A stretch of DNA of 64,000 bases from Marisa cornuarietis (Eukaryota; Mollusca; Gastropoda; Architaenioglossa; Ampullariidae), in the NCBI GenBank assembly GCA_004794655.1, contig SMMW01000188.1, forward strand, positions 1 to 64,000, written 5' to 3'. Shown here piece by piece: positions 27,801 through 36,880 of this stretch. The notes beneath the pieces are model-generated. The model saw only the letters and a list, made by a program, of their open reading frames with translations. It did no database searches and was not told where the DNA came from. The position numbers and the translations under genes are program-made. Each line of letters starts with the position of its first letter. Position 1 is the stretch's first letter.

Positions 27801-30800
27801 TCCTATATATCTATATGTAGAATCTGTACAAACATGCACACCTTCAAACAAACCTTTTACTTTGTAAGCTATCATCATCGTCATCATCATCATCATCAGA
27901 CGTATGTGCCAGTTAGAGTGACCTAGCTTGACAAATGTTAATTTAAAAGAAAAGAAAATATGACAAAAACAAAGGCCTATGAAGATAAAATTTGGGTTAG
28001 TAGTATATCTAGTAATTGTAAGTTATCAACCTTGCAAAGTGGATTTGGGATGGAGAAAACTCTAGGTACAGCATTCCACACAAGACTTTTTTGGGGGGTT
28101 GGACAGTTGTACTGACTTTCCTCAAAATGTTTTGAACACAGACAGGAGCCTTTTCCATACATGTCAGATGGTTTAAGGTAGTCAAAATCTTCCCTTCATG
28201 TTAAATTCATCCATGTCTTGCACCTGTTGCAATAGTTGTTTCAATATATTAGTAACAAATATTTCAGTAATGCAAAATTAACCAGTTATAGCATTATGAG
28301 ACTGTACGTGTACAATAGTGTACCAACCGTGACCATCAACACCTCACCCAGTGACGAATGCCTTAAATGATAATCCTATAAAAAATTTATGTAGGTTCAT
28401 CATAGCATAAGTGACAATCCACCTCGCACTTTCACAGTATAAACAGTAGAGTAATATTAATATTCATATTGACGAGCAACCGCTTGTAGCAGACGACTCT
28501 CAACTACAGTACACATCGTATATTGAGAATAAATACATAGCATATTGTCCACTTTGCCTCACGCGGTCACCTTTGCTGGCTTGTGGCATGTTTCTTAACA
28601 TCCAGTTACGAAAGATAACTCTAATGGACGAGTTTTCCCTTCGGTCTAGAGTTGACCCTCTCATCTAGTCTCTCTGGCGACCATGACCTTGTTCTAATGA
28701 ATCTGAAGCTGAAAGCGAAACGACTCTCAAACACCCACTGAATTTGCTTTGATTTGGAGAAGCTGCAAGACCCAAACGTTGCAAAAGTTTTTAAGGCCAA
28801 AGTTGGAGGAAAATTTGCCGTGCTGAACCTGGTGGAATGCTGGAAACATCAAATACTTCGGGTGTATCAACGCAATTGAGCTTCAGCTATGAAGACGTGT
28901 ACATTTGCAAGTATGTGAACTGTCTGCTGTTTTATTCATCTTGCTGTGATCTTTGTAGTCGGTGTGGGTTAAATATAGCTGCTGTTTGATTCATCTTTTT
29001 GTGATCTTGTGATCTTTGTAGTCGGTGTGGGTTAAATATAGCTGCTGTTTGATTCATCTTTTTGTGATCTTGTGATCTTTGTAGTCGGTGTGGGTTAAAT
29101 ATAGCTGCTGTTTGATTCATCTTTTTGTGATCTTGTGATCTTTGTAGTCGGTGTGGGTTAAATATAGCTGCTGTTTGATTCATCTTTTTGTGATCTTGTG
29201 ATCTTTGTAGTCTGTGTGGGTTTGTTTGATTTCAGCTGCTGTGGGTTATCCAGATTACCTGGCTTCAGTGGATTCTCGTCATGTTAGGGGCAGCCTTGTC
29301 TGGTTCTGTTCTTCTTTTGGCTTTCTGGCCAGCTGTGAGAGAAGATGTCAAAAAGGTACAAATTATTATAAATGCATAACCCATGCAAAACCAAAGATTT
29401 CCTTTTTGTGCAATTATGCATAATTCCAAAACTAATCTCAGACTAGTTGCAAATATGAAAAACATAATTCTCAATCATTTAGAAAAAATGTTTTGTTTTT
29501 AACTATGAACCATTTGTGTGAAATGAAGCCTTTTCTTCAGGGAAATTTTGTTTTAGGGATTGAGGGATGACAGGTAGTTAATTTCTCATAAAGACAGGAA
29601 CTAATGAGACATAAAAGTAGGTTATTGACAAGTGTAAAAGCGTCACCTTAACCCTGACCCTGACAGAAGTACAAGTGTATCATAGGGCATGAAGTTTACA
29701 TTTTTGGTACATCAGTCATTTCTGAAAAAATATTCATATTACATAGGTAATAAACATTGTGTAGAATTTATTCACTTCATATGCATGTTGCAGGTGGCAC
29801 TGACCATTATGGCCATCATCTTCATCCTGCACTTTGCTCTAGCCTTAGGTTTCATGGTAAGTGTGCCATGCAATGCTTCCATGATGGAATTGTGTATGTG
29901 TTTGGGTTAGGCACAGGGCTTTGTTTATTAACATTGGTAATATCAGTCTTATCTTGAGGGGCAGCTTGATTTGTGCTTGTCTACGTTGACCTGTTGTGTT
30001 GTGCCTATTATTTGACACACGCTTCATCATGATGGTGCTGAACTGTTTGCAGCCCTTTGGTTTTCATCTACAGCTTTTCAACTGCTTGTCTCTGTCTACT
30101 GTCATCATGCTTTCTTTGTGCAATTTGTTGATGAGGTCATGCAATCAGCACAGAGTGGTCTTCCCTGTCTGCTATGTTATCACTCACATTTCTTCAGACC
30201 TCTGGTCCTAGCAATCTACAGATGATTTGATCTGTGGACAGCACAGACCTCTGGTCCTAGCAATCTATGGATGATTTGATCTGTGAAGAAGACTGTTCGG
30301 AGTAATAATTGTGACCCTCCACGACGAAATAAGTCGCACGGAGCATGTGCAGTTTTACTTTTCTTTAAAAATGGATTCCTTGATTATTAAACTAACAGGA
30401 AGGTACAGTGGTATGCTAAAATAAAAGTTAGAAATTGTCTTAAAATACTTTTAAATCAAGGTACCCCATGGTGATTCGTCCCGACTTCCACAGGAAAATT
30501 ACATAATAATAATAAATGAAGATTTGTATAGCACATATTGACACTCATAGAGAGCATGCTCTTAGCACTTACAACAAGGAAGAGACATGGACTACATGGA
30601 TAGAATACGAGGGACGGAAGAATAAACGACAGTACTGACAACAAACAGAAAACAAAGATGGAAAACACAAAAAAACAGCAAGTAACAGGAACAGAGAAAT
30701 ATAGTGATTCTGCAGAGAAAGATGAGGAGAAAAGTAACAAGAGCAGAAGGGGGGAGGGTAAGGACGAGCATTGTGTGGACTGTGTTAGGAGTAATGCTCA

Positions 30801-32946
30801 AGGAAGAGGTGTGTTTTCAGTGCAGATTTGAAGGATTTAGTTGTAGGAAGGTGGCGGATATGGAAAGGAAGAGAGTTCCATTGTTTTGCTGCACAGTAAC
30901 CAAAGATCCTGTGACTAATGTTTCAAATGCTGTTTCTGTATTAATTCTCTGACAGAACACCATCGTGTTATACCTTGCCAGAGAGCCAGACCTCTGTATT
31001 TTCAATCTCTTTAAAGAGTTATTCAAATATTAATTAATCAGACGATTTGTTTGCAAAAGTTTTGGGGTAAACAAAGCTGGTGGTTGATCACGACGCTATC
31101 CAGTGGGAGAATCAGATACTGATTTCTCTTTGGTAACGAAACGAAAAGCGCTGAGCGATTTGTTTGAAGGAGATGAAACTCATTCCTTCCACCAGGTTTT
31201 GTTCACACGTGCTGTGTAAAGTGAAAGCATGGCAAGAGCGTATCTGAGTGACGAACCATTATTAACTTTTAATCCATGAAGCCAGTAGAACATTTTGTGC
31301 TTTTTATTGAATAAAGGGAAAGTGTTTATTCAGTACTGTACGTGTGAATTAACAGAACAAACACATTAATTTGGCATAAAAGTTGTGCTTCTAGAAATTT
31401 GTATTTTTGTGTGAGCCGCCAGTTCTCCAAGTTTTCCAGTATGTCAAAGCATGCACTTCATGTTTTGTTTATTTTTGGCACACTAGTAGATAATGTTTGA
31501 GTACTCTGCTGTTTCTGTGAGTGTGCATGCTAATTAGACTGCAGTAACAGTTTTCTTCCATTGACGTTTACTTTACTGACAGGGTAAGGCACTAAAAGGC
31601 ACACAAATAGTCATTGCAATGTATTTTTCTGTTACTTGAAATGATGTAGCGTGCAGTATTTTATCATCAGGCAAAATGTAGTACAATTTAAACAATTAGA
31701 AGTACCGGTTGCTATAGGAAAAACCTAGTGGAATCGCTGAAAATCTTTTCTAAAAAAGGCCGCCACCGTACTCGCAAACTTCAAACCTTTATAACTCATT
31801 CAATTTTAGGGCTAGAAGAACAACTCTGGTATCAAAAGAAAGGTCAGAACCTGCACATTTTTAAAACATGCAAATTGCTATATCTCAAATTTCCGACTTA
31901 AGACTCATTTCATCGTGGAGGGTCACACTTGATCTGCTTTTATCACAGATTAATAATGATTTGTGGATCTGAACCAGCAGCTGTAAAACTTTAACATCTT
32001 AATTTGTGAAAAGATGCTAACCCACTGCGTTGGTCAGTTTGGAATATTGCAATCAGTAAAATTGTTTGGTACTCTTGCAACCAGAAAATATAATTTTTTT
32101 CTTCTGGAATATCATTTTCTTCACAAGATTATCGCAGTGATTTGTCAGTTCATAAAGCACCAGTCCAAACTGATCTACCTAAACAAAGAGATCTGCAATA
32201 CATAAAGGATGATAAGCTTGTGTTAGAAGTATTTTATCGGTGGATTTGTAGTGCTTCTCTTCCTATTCTTTGTGAACTCAGTATAGTTTTTTTAAAGTGG
32301 AATTCTGCAGATTACACTATCACCAGCAAAAAAAAAAAGTAATAATATACACTTACGTTGATCTGTTGTATGACTGAGACAGTGGTGTGGATTGGAGGAT
32401 CTGCAAACTTGATTAATCATCATTATTATTATTATTTGTAAAGTGTAATGAGCTAGACCATAGGGCTAGGATATGGTGCTGTACAAGTGTACTTTATTAT
32501 TACAGTATTTTATAAAGTATCATCTCAAGCAACAACTAGAGTTAGGAGAGTTAGTAATTTCTTGGTATGATGATTCATTGTACACGATCTGACAGTTGCC
32601 TAGTCACAGGCCGAGACCAGCTGACTGGTAATATCACTTGTTTTTTCAGCTTTGTTTCTTCTACGTGCCTTCTACTAACGACACGCAGCAGTCACATCTC
32701 GTGCCATCCAACACAACAGTGGCTACTGTTGTAGAAACCTCAGCACTGAAGGCAGCGCTGGTCAACCAGTCCCAAGCTCAAGCCCTACCAGACAGTGTGA
32801 CAGATAAGCCACAAAGTACACCGCACGACAAGCAGATGGGAATAGGTGAGGCCCTCAAAGCCAGAAGTTCAAAACACCAGTCAGATGGTGCCCAGTCATC
32901 TGACATGGGGACTTTCAACAATCAGAGACAATTGAATGGTAATTGA
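6819..32946 (+). CDS. YIPF1/2: YIPF1/YIPF2-like Yip1-family Golgi membrane protein (complete, 9 exons)
   Basis: Nine exons with consistent phases give 370 aa: 6819-6854, 10573-10606, 13388-13518, 15534-15699, 19800-19910, 25551-25705, 29236-29355, 29794-29856, 32650-32946. The order of blocks matches human YIPF1/2: acidic DSDDEESDKAE, FWTFEYYQQFFDVETNQV, RPNPDLYGPFWICTTLVF, FLEILCLYGYSLAIYIPIS and SGSVLLLAFWPAVREDVKK. Five hydrophobic spans lie near residues 124-145, 161-184, 193-211, 212-242 and 252-279, with an acidic cytosolic N-terminus, as expected for Yip1-family proteins that bind Rab GTPases and act in ER-Golgi traffic. The Met at 6819 (aacATGg) is chosen over an in-frame Met at 6804 with poor context. 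The hydrophilic, Gln/Ser-rich C-terminal tail (about residues 280-370) is longer than in human YIPF1 (306 aa). Whether it is YIPF1 or YIPF2 cannot be decided here. Confidence 0.93.
6855..8262 (+). other. YIPF intron 1, 5' part
   Basis: Intron sequence without recognisable coding potential. It holds a (TA)n run near 8031-8047 and an A-rich tract near 7988. The 3' part of the intron is occupied by the TTAA-flanked element. Confidence 0.6.
8401..9830 (-). mobile_element. 5'-truncated non-LTR retrotransposon (RT domain, CR1/L2-like group)
   Basis: A 310-aa open frame (9810-8878) carries RT blocks in order: NDFRPIALTSLVMKTFEKIV, FADFSSAFNTVQPHLL, STGSPQGCCLSPLLFIMYT, the catalytic box FSDDTALL (FADD variant), LELNVDKTKEIVIDFR and SFRYLGTIFDSQLKW. 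The frame runs off without endonuclease, so the copy is 5' truncated. The 3' end (plus-strand 8401-8420) is a short tandem tail of (TCATTG)n in element sense rather than poly(A), as in CR1/L2-type elements. It sits in YIPF intron 1, antisense to YIPF, nested in the TTAA-flanked element. Confidence 0.8.
9778..9863. repeat. Perfect 16-bp inverted repeat with 54-bp loop
   Basis: aagagcctcgatttcg at 9778-9793 is exactly inverted at 9848-9863. It spans the 5' truncation point of the RT copy at 8401-9830, suggesting a hairpin or a 5' inversion made during target-primed insertion. Confidence 0.75.
10573..10606 (+). CDS. YIPF1/2: YIPF exon 2
   Basis: 34-bp microexon encoding GSKLDDGLHFQ plus one base, between acceptor tctttttcag and donor gtattt. 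The last base joins with AT of exon 3 to make Asp. Confidence 0.75.
10607..13387 (+). other. YIPF intron 2
   Basis: 2.8 kb. It holds a probable decayed LINE 3' region (11515-12030), a (CA)n tract near 11351-11370 and another near 12811-12828. No conserved coding sequence was recognised. Confidence 0.6.
11515..12030 (-). mobile_element. Probable non-LTR retrotransposon 3' untranslated remnant
   Basis: It begins on the plus strand with (AATTC)n then tttatttaccagaggtaa, i.e. an element tail of the form ...AATAAAGAATTGAATTGAATT on the minus strand. The gcttttta-rich body and the 'ttccacagctcacttcctgagtattt' type wording resemble LINE 3' regions common in molluscs. No RT motif remains. Confidence 0.35.
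13388..13518 (+). CDS. YIPF1/2: YIPF exon 3
   Basis: 131 bp after acceptor cttttgtcgtactag. Encodes IPHNTWSGDGKESE...SDDEESDKAE, the acidic cytosolic segment; ends in phase 0 at donor gtaggt. Confidence 0.8.
13795..14000 (-). repeat. SINE-like interspersed repeat
   Basis: This is the reverse complement of the repeat at 62028-62190: shared blocks include the equivalents of ttggtgttttac, tcagcaactaaggctat, cacggcaagg and aaccttcactgtattggtgacagg. Shorter pieces lie at 22470-22500, 50240-50340 and 55090-55245. No coding frame is conserved between copies, which supports a SINE. Confidence 0.6.
14018..14240. repeat. Direct tandem duplication, about 120 bp
   Basis: Two adjacent copies share gcaggtg(g/c)caccagct, tacacaggagattggt and tagagttgagtgtaaa. 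The first copy carries an extra cagctcctgc segment. Confidence 0.6.
14317..14508 (+). mobile_element. Non-LTR RT fragment
   Basis: A 63-aa frame with YKYLSIIIDDKLTWKAHIDN and then IIRKCIAACTA, the thumb segment that follows the RT catalytic core in Jockey/CR1-like elements. Nothing recognisable flanks it. Confidence 0.6.
15534..15699 (+). CDS. YIPF1/2: YIPF exon 4
   Basis: 166 bp after gtgttaacag, with FWTFEYYQQFFDVET and HIRPNPDLY, strongly conserved in YIPF1/2. Ends in phase 1 at donor gtgagt. Confidence 0.93.
15875..19540. repeat. 36-bp minisatellite array, YIPF intron 4, split by a solo LTR
   Basis: The basic unit is 36 bp (cacctacagacttactggca is its core), with derivative units of other lengths. 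Copies from about 18172 to 18500 are nearly identical; those left of the LTR and right of 18540 are more varied, some carrying a ctgcagacaagacc variant. Because 36 is divisible by three, both strands show long open frames of 12-residue repeats (FTYRLTGTK type; GEQCGLGASKSV type). These are repeat artefacts, not genes. Confidence 0.9.
16604..18166. mobile_element. Solo LTR with 5-bp target duplication GGCAC
   Basis: A 1563-bp unique block interrupts the 36-bp array. It starts TGTCACGGATC and ends GTACGCTACA (TG...CA), and is flanked by GGCAC at 16599-16603 and 18167-18171. Five-base duplications and TG...CA termini are established marks of LTR retrotransposon integration. No gag, pol or env frame is present, so it is read as a solo LTR left by recombination. 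Confidence 0.75.
19800..19910 (+). CDS. YIPF1/2: YIPF exon 5
   Basis: 111 bp after gccttctttcag. Encodes PFWICTTLVFTTAIAGNLAN and the following loop; first membrane span. Ends in phase 1. Confidence 0.93.
20396..22063 (-). mobile_element. L2-type LINE copy A (decayed, 5' truncated)
   Basis: Minus-strand RT with FKIALVRPLLKKSKLDTSVL, CGVPQSSVLGPVLFILYT, catalytic SYADDRQLYC and the thumb YLGFIVTADMTLDKQV. The 3' end starts on the plus strand at an (AAT)n stretch followed by tttgtatagcacata. Frames are broken near 20950, 21240 and 21945, and part of the fingers region is missing compared with copy B. Same family as copies at 22561, 30503 and 43285. Confidence 0.85.
22064..22556 (+). mobile_element. 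RTE-type LINE 3' fragment
   Basis: The plus strand reads KMASLVRHQEPLLLTVKQH, FFGHVTRHDTLSKTVLQGTL and WTGRPVQDLLTI, the C-terminus of RTE-clade polyproteins, also seen at 46330-47290. It ends in short tandem repeats (accaacca, then ctgactga). It lies between two L2 copies on the opposite strand. Confidence 0.75.
22561..25490 (-). mobile_element. L2-type LINE copy B (endonuclease + RT, nearly intact)
   Basis: A 660-aa frame (24848-22866) carries the RT: VLNNYRPVSNLSFLSKIIEK, LLDLSAAFDTIDH, FCGVPQGSVLGPVLFILYT, catalytic SYADDTQLYC and NLGFIVTDDMTLDKHV. Upstream, 25495-24833 encodes the C-terminal half of an APE endonuclease (ILLGDVNVHF, SSDHYSVLIEL). The two frames differ by one indel near 24840, and a stop replaces the last residues kept in copy C. 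The 5' part of the endonuclease is absent. The 3' tail is (AAT)n on the plus strand. The insertion ends only about 60 bp before the YIPF exon 6 acceptor, antisense to YIPF. Confidence 0.9.
25551..25705 (+). CDS. YIPF1/2: YIPF exon 6
   Basis: 155 bp after ctctcttttacag. Encodes TWAASAIFAYWWLIPFALLM and FLEILCLYGYSLAIYIPIS, spans 2 and 3. Ends in phase 0 at gtgagt. Confidence 0.93.
26100..26549 (+). mobile_element. RTE-type LINE fragment, 5' part (continues at 28677)
   Basis: Encodes the end of an RTE endonuclease: RLLEFAQSQRLTLANTLHPH, then VHNQIDYILL and GADIGSD. The coding continues in frame at 28677 when the intervening DNA transposon and one target copy are removed. Frame breaks upstream show decay. 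Confidence 0.75.
26550..28676 (-). mobile_element. THAP-coding DNA transposon (P-element/THAP9-like), internally reduced
   Basis: Terminal inverted repeats of about 28-31 bp (26550-26580 and 28649-28676, beginning cagagagac and ending ggtcaactc inward) bound 2127 bp, flanked by gcgacca at 26543-26549 and 28677-28683. On the minus strand, 28162-27977 encodes the end of a THAP zinc finger: CSKHFEESQY (C-x2-H ligands) and AVPRVFSIP (the AVPTIF signature). Then 27770-27483 encodes a Lys-rich coiled coil and NGYRWTENDKVTALYF, as in THAP9/P transposases. The catalytic region is absent. P elements make 8-bp duplications; 7 bp match exactly here. The element interrupts an RTE LINE in YIPF intron 6. 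Confidence 0.75.
27977..28162 (-). pseudogene. THAP zinc-finger segment of the DNA transposon
   Basis: Partial THAP (C2CH) DNA-binding domain with the second C-x2-H pair and the AVPxxF box. The first cysteine pair is not in this frame. Read as part of the mobile element, not as a host gene. Confidence 0.65.
28677..28905 (+). mobile_element. RTE-type LINE fragment, continuation
   Basis: Encodes HDLVLMNLKLKAKRL, then one stop and FDLEKLQDPNVAKVFKAKVG, the endonuclease-RT linker of RTE elements. It is in frame with the fragment ending at 26549. Confidence 0.7.
28922..29235. repeat. 63-bp minisatellite abutting YIPF exon 7 acceptor
   Basis: About 4.5 copies of a 63-bp unit (core tgtgggttaaatatagctgc). 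The last, diverged unit merges with the functional acceptor tttgatttcag before exon 7. Each full unit contains tatagCTGCTG, like the true junction tttcagCTGCTG. The reverse strand shows an artefactual 21-residue repeat frame. Confidence 0.85.
29236..29355 (+). CDS. YIPF1/2: YIPF exon 7
   Basis: 120 bp, phase 0 at both ends: LLWVIQITWLQWILVMLGAA and SGSVLLLAFWPAVREDVKK, span 4 plus the conserved cytosolic loop. Confidence 0.93.
29794..29856 (+). CDS. YIPF1/2: YIPF exon 8
   Basis: 63 bp, phase 0, after ttgcatgttgcag (atgcatgttgcag). Encodes VALTIMAIIFILHFALALGF and a Met, span 5; donor gtaagt. Confidence 0.9.
29857..32649 (+). other. YIPF intron 8
   Basis: 2.8 kb with an L2 3' fragment (30503-30915) and otherwise no recognised coding sequence. 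30180-30290 holds an imperfect duplication around agacctctggtcctagcaat. An (ATT)n run lies near 32421-32437. Confidence 0.6.
30503..30915 (-). mobile_element. L2-type LINE copy, 3' end only
   Basis: Closely matches the 3' portions of the copies at 22561 and 43285: (AAT)n, then agatttgtatagcacatatt, then the segment with gtaggaaggtggcggatatgg. Truncated at its 5' side near 30915. Confidence 0.85.
32650..32946 (+). CDS. YIPF1/2: YIPF exon 9 (last coding exon)
   Basis: 297 bp after cacttgttttttcag. Encodes the end of span 5 (LCFFYVPS) and a hydrophilic Gln/Ser/Lys-rich tail to TGA at 32944-32946. A strong internal donor-like site (gtgagg at 32848) could allow alternative C-termini. The tail is poorly conserved in the family, so the stop rests on the open frame. 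Confidence 0.8.
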   Translation, partial: LCFFYVPSTNDTQQSHLVPSNTTVATVVETSALKAALVNQSQAQALPDSVTDKPQSTPHDKQMGIGEALKARSSKHQSDGAQSSDMGTFNNQRQLNGN

Positions 32947-35900
32947 TCTACTAGGGTGAAAAGAGACTAAGAATACAAAGCTCTAAAACATGGTGATGTA
33001 TATTTTATTATTCTGTATGGGATAGCATTTTTATTGATGGCTGCTGCACATGGACACAGGTGAGGAAGAGAAGATAATTTCTAATAAGGGAAAAAAAGTA
33101 AAATTGCAGACCTTCGATGGTGTGATAAGCCTGTAAATCACATCAGTTGCCATAGGACGAGACTTTTTTGGTATTTCTTTGCTTGACTTAAGCTGGCAAA
33201 GTGTGCAGGTTGGTGTTGGCTCAAGCGGAGCGATTTTATCTTGTCCAAGACTTATTCTACACTTCACAGACATTGTGTGCACCTGACAAGGAGCCAGCAG
33301 TGTTGAACGCTATGTTGTGAGTGACCAGCTCTGCTACAGAGCGGTTAATTACTCAAAGTAAACATGGCGTGAGTAAGTCTTGTCACTGGGAGCTCGATGT
33401 GGACCAACAGGTCACTGCTGAAAAGCTCACGAGGGTCTGCGACTAGTGGGAAACCCACAAGGGCCTGTGATTGGAAAACTCCTAGCAAGCAGATGGCTTC
33501 CTCATTTTTCAGGGAAGCTAAAAGGCAGTGGAAGGAAAGGGTTAGGCTTCACCTTGTATATACCATAATCTAGATATAGTGAACCACTTACATTTCACTT
33601 CTCTTGTGGCCATCAGATCTTTTACCTTTACCAATTTTTTGGGGTCAACTGAAACGTTAGCTGTAATGGCCAACTCTATCAATAATCTGCTTGTTAAATT
33701 TGTAAAAGACCCACATTAGCGGTCGAAGTGTTTTGTTATTTGGGATATCAAGACCTTACTGCAATCGTTGTTTATTTTGTGATGGGGAGATGTGTGAAGT
33801 GGCGTTCTGATGTAATGTTGTTTTGGAGATGAGGTTTTGTGGTTTGATGCTGATGATGTATATTTTCTGATTTTTGTTTTCATTTATGGGAGGGTAGGGA
33901 GGTGTAGACTGTCATGGGAAGGCCTTTTCAGAACTTGTGCAATGAGCAAGTATATTGTTCCTCATGCATGTAAAGTCATTGTAACATAAGCAATTTCTTT
34001 GGTTGAATGTGATCACATGGAGATGTTGAATGTGGTAGCAGTTGGGTGAGGGACCATCAAATCAGCTGCTCGAGACAACATTCAGCTGTAACTGGCTGCA
34101 CTGGTGATTGGCATCAATATTTTTGACTCTTACTTTTGCTTTTTTGGATTCCGAGCGAGATCCAAGTGTTTGTGTTTATAGATGTCAGCATATTAATCTA
34201 AACAAGTAAATGTTACAGCTTACAGTTATTTCCAACATTTCTTGAATTTAGTCTAGCTGCTGAGAAGCTGCTTCCGATAATGTGGTAAGGTTAAACGGTT
34301 TTGTAAATAAATGTCTTAAGCCTCTCTGAGAACAAATGATGACCTGCAAGAATCTAATGATGCTCTTGGATTCTAGTCAACTGCTCCCTGTTAGTCAGCC
34401 ATTGCCTAGCAACATGTAGCCAGCAATTTACAACACTTGTATGTGTTTGTGGGAAACTTAGCAGCTTCAGATTGTGTGAGAAGACATGCAGAATTTCATT
34501 GCTATTACTTGTATGCTTGTGGGAAGCTTAAGATGTTCAGGCTGAGGACTGTTCTTGTGACAGAGTTGTAGAATTGCATTACATGTACTTTGCACATCGA
34601 TCAGTGTCAGCAGACAGGAGAAAGTGCAGCACATTTGTACAGGTGCTTCCTCTCTCATCAGCTTGTAGCAAACTGTTATCATCATTTGACATCACAAACA
34701 CTGCAGGCATGATTGTGGTTATCTGTGGTATGCAAGCCTTCATTTTCCAGCTCATAGTGTTACCTTTCAACATTATCCTGTTTTAATCTTGTTACTTTAG
34801 TCATCTAAAGACACCATTTTTGCTAGTAAGGAGTCCCGGCCAACTTTAATTTACGTTCATTCCTTTCTTAATGTGGTTTATATTTTTTTATGTCTTCATT
34901 TACCAAATTAAGTGAATGACAAAAACTGGTAAAAGAAAATGGTTATCATGAAAATGTAAGATTTGTTAAAGTATGCCCTGCAGATGACACATGCAGACAC
35001 AGAGCCGAGTTATGTCGAGAACCAGGAAAATGGCTTCTTGAATGCTGAAGTACTGCACAAATATGAAGCTGGTGCATTTTTTTTTTAAACACAGAAGGCT
35101 GAAGCAAATAATAATAATAATACACTTGTGTAGCACAATATTTAATCCTGAAGACCTACACAAATGTAAAGCTGGTGCATTTATTTGTCAAAAAGACTGA
35201 AGCAAATAATAATAAAGTTCACTTGTGTAGCCCAATATTCCAGGTCACAGGCTGGCTGCTGCTGTAGACATCACAGTATCCACAAGACAATAATAATCAG
35301 TGCTGTAAAATCACTGGTCTAAAGCTACCATCCCTTCCCTGTTGACTTGGGTTATTAAAATGACCAGCTTCAACTATTCATCACACAAAATTACATATGG
35401 TTGAAGATGACTGAATAGTTTCCTTTGAAAAGTATTCTAGTGATTTGAGAAGTTATGGTACTTGTACTTTACACAACCAGTGGCAGTGTATTGTGTATTT
35501 AATACGACTCTGGTCTCACCTTAGTATAAGGTGATGATTACACAACTACTGGCTGTGTAGTGTAGTGTGTATAGAACAATACACAGACTTTGGTCTCGTG
35601 CTGTTAGTATAAGGTGATCACTGTTTCACACAACCACTGGCTGTGTGCTGTGTATACAACAATACAAAACTTTGGCGCCATGCTGTTAGTACAAGGTTGT
35701 AGCTGCAGATCAAACCTGTGATTATTTATATGATTAGACAAAGACAGAAGGGTTTGATGGGTAGAACTGCTTTCTGAGGCTATGGGGAGGGGAGAAATGA
35801 CAAGTAGACCATCAAAGTTGCTTGGGTGCAATGGATGTTGTATTGTTTTGTTGTGCTTTTATGTAGAGCTGCCTCTAACTCCCCTCTGTAAAAACTAAAA

Positions 35901-36792
35901 TGGTAAACATCATATCAACACTTCAAGAAGCCTTGTTTGCTAGCACAGGTCCCTGTTTCACAGATAATAATTCTGGCTAAACTCACAGGATTCTTGAAAA
36001 TATTCTTTCTGCTTCCAAACGTGAGGAGAAAAGCTTGCTTTCTTGCTAAACGAGTGACTTTCTTTATGGATAAGAGAAAGTAAAGTGGTTATGTCTGGAG
36101 GGACTGATCAGCTTTACACATGCAGGGTAACATCGAGGCAGACGGTGATGTATCACAAAGTGTCGAGCTTTTCCAGTCCATGACATTGTGAAACACTCCT
36201 ATAGTTATGCCAAGGAAACTTTTTTTGTGGAGAGGGCTTCTGTTTTCTGGGCATGTGCATTCAGTATTACGTATCTTGTCAGGTGGGGGGGACTTTATAA
36301 TCCGTTCTGTTGTGGCACTCCTGTACAGTTACGATGTATCATGGACAAAACTTTCCTATTGGTGAAAGATTGTTTAACTTTAAAGAATATATTGAAGTTA
36401 AGAAGGACTGGAGGGTTCTGTTGGAGAATTCTGGAAATGTCAGGAATGCAGAGGACTTTATGCTCAAGTTGGTCTTGTATCAAAAACAGTAAGAGAAATG
36501 ACAATATATATGAGGAGTTTAAAACCAGTAACAAGAGATCGTGATGCTGGTTATGAATAACAGCAAGTGATATCGTAATTAATGTACAATATGAATCACA
36601 GTAACAAGAGGTCATCTTGTTGGTCATCTACAACAAGTGGAATTACAATGAACACACGATATGCCTCAGGAACAAGAGATCATGTTGCTGATCATGAGGA
36701 ACAAGATCTGTGATATTTCTGTAACTGAAGTTAACAGGATATTATGTTGTGCTAGTGTTTTGTCTGCTCAATGTGCATTATTGCAGACGGGT
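32947..36792. other. Convergent intergenic region between YIPF and OvoA
   Basis: 3.8 kb with no recognised gene. It should contain both 3'UTRs. Imperfect tandem repeats occur at 34440-34590 (about 75 bp x2), 35455-35715 (about 85 bp x3, with ctggctgtgt and ttagtataaggtgat) and 36525-36700 (about 80 bp x3, with aacaagag(a/g)tcat). A THAP- or zinc-finger-looking frame at 33282-33031 (minus) is not convincing. Confidence 0.5.
34306..34311 (+). terminator. Candidate YIPF polyadenylation signal
   Basis: AATAAA 1.36 kb downstream of the YIPF stop, the first exact plus-strand AATAAA noticed after it. No transcript evidence. Confidence 0.3.
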
Positions 36793-36880
36793 TCATTTGT
36801 GTTTCCACACAGTGAAAGAAGCGCTGGCCTGACCAGCAGCAGTGGAGTAAAAGAAGCTTTGGGCATCAGCACAATGGAAC
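36793..36880 (-). CDS. OvoA: OvoA last exon
   Basis: 88 bp after tttctgttgacag. The first base completes Lys; then 28 codons ending SASFTVWKHK and TGA. OvoA proteins typically finish with a segment ending TVW plus one or a few basic residues, which fits. The middle part lacks the usual PFxIREHxRK wording, so this exon is less certain than the others. Confidence 0.7.

Noticed and set aside
33138..33192. Possible OvoA terminal exon reading AKKYQKSLVLWQLM
   Set aside because: It superficially resembles the RKxQ...W end of OvoA, but the exon at 36880-36793 fits phase, length and the TVWK ending better and is closer.
33031..33282. Minus-strand frame with several Cys (CTLCQLKSSKEIPKK)
   Set aside because: No complete zinc-binding pattern or family match, and no paired splice sites.
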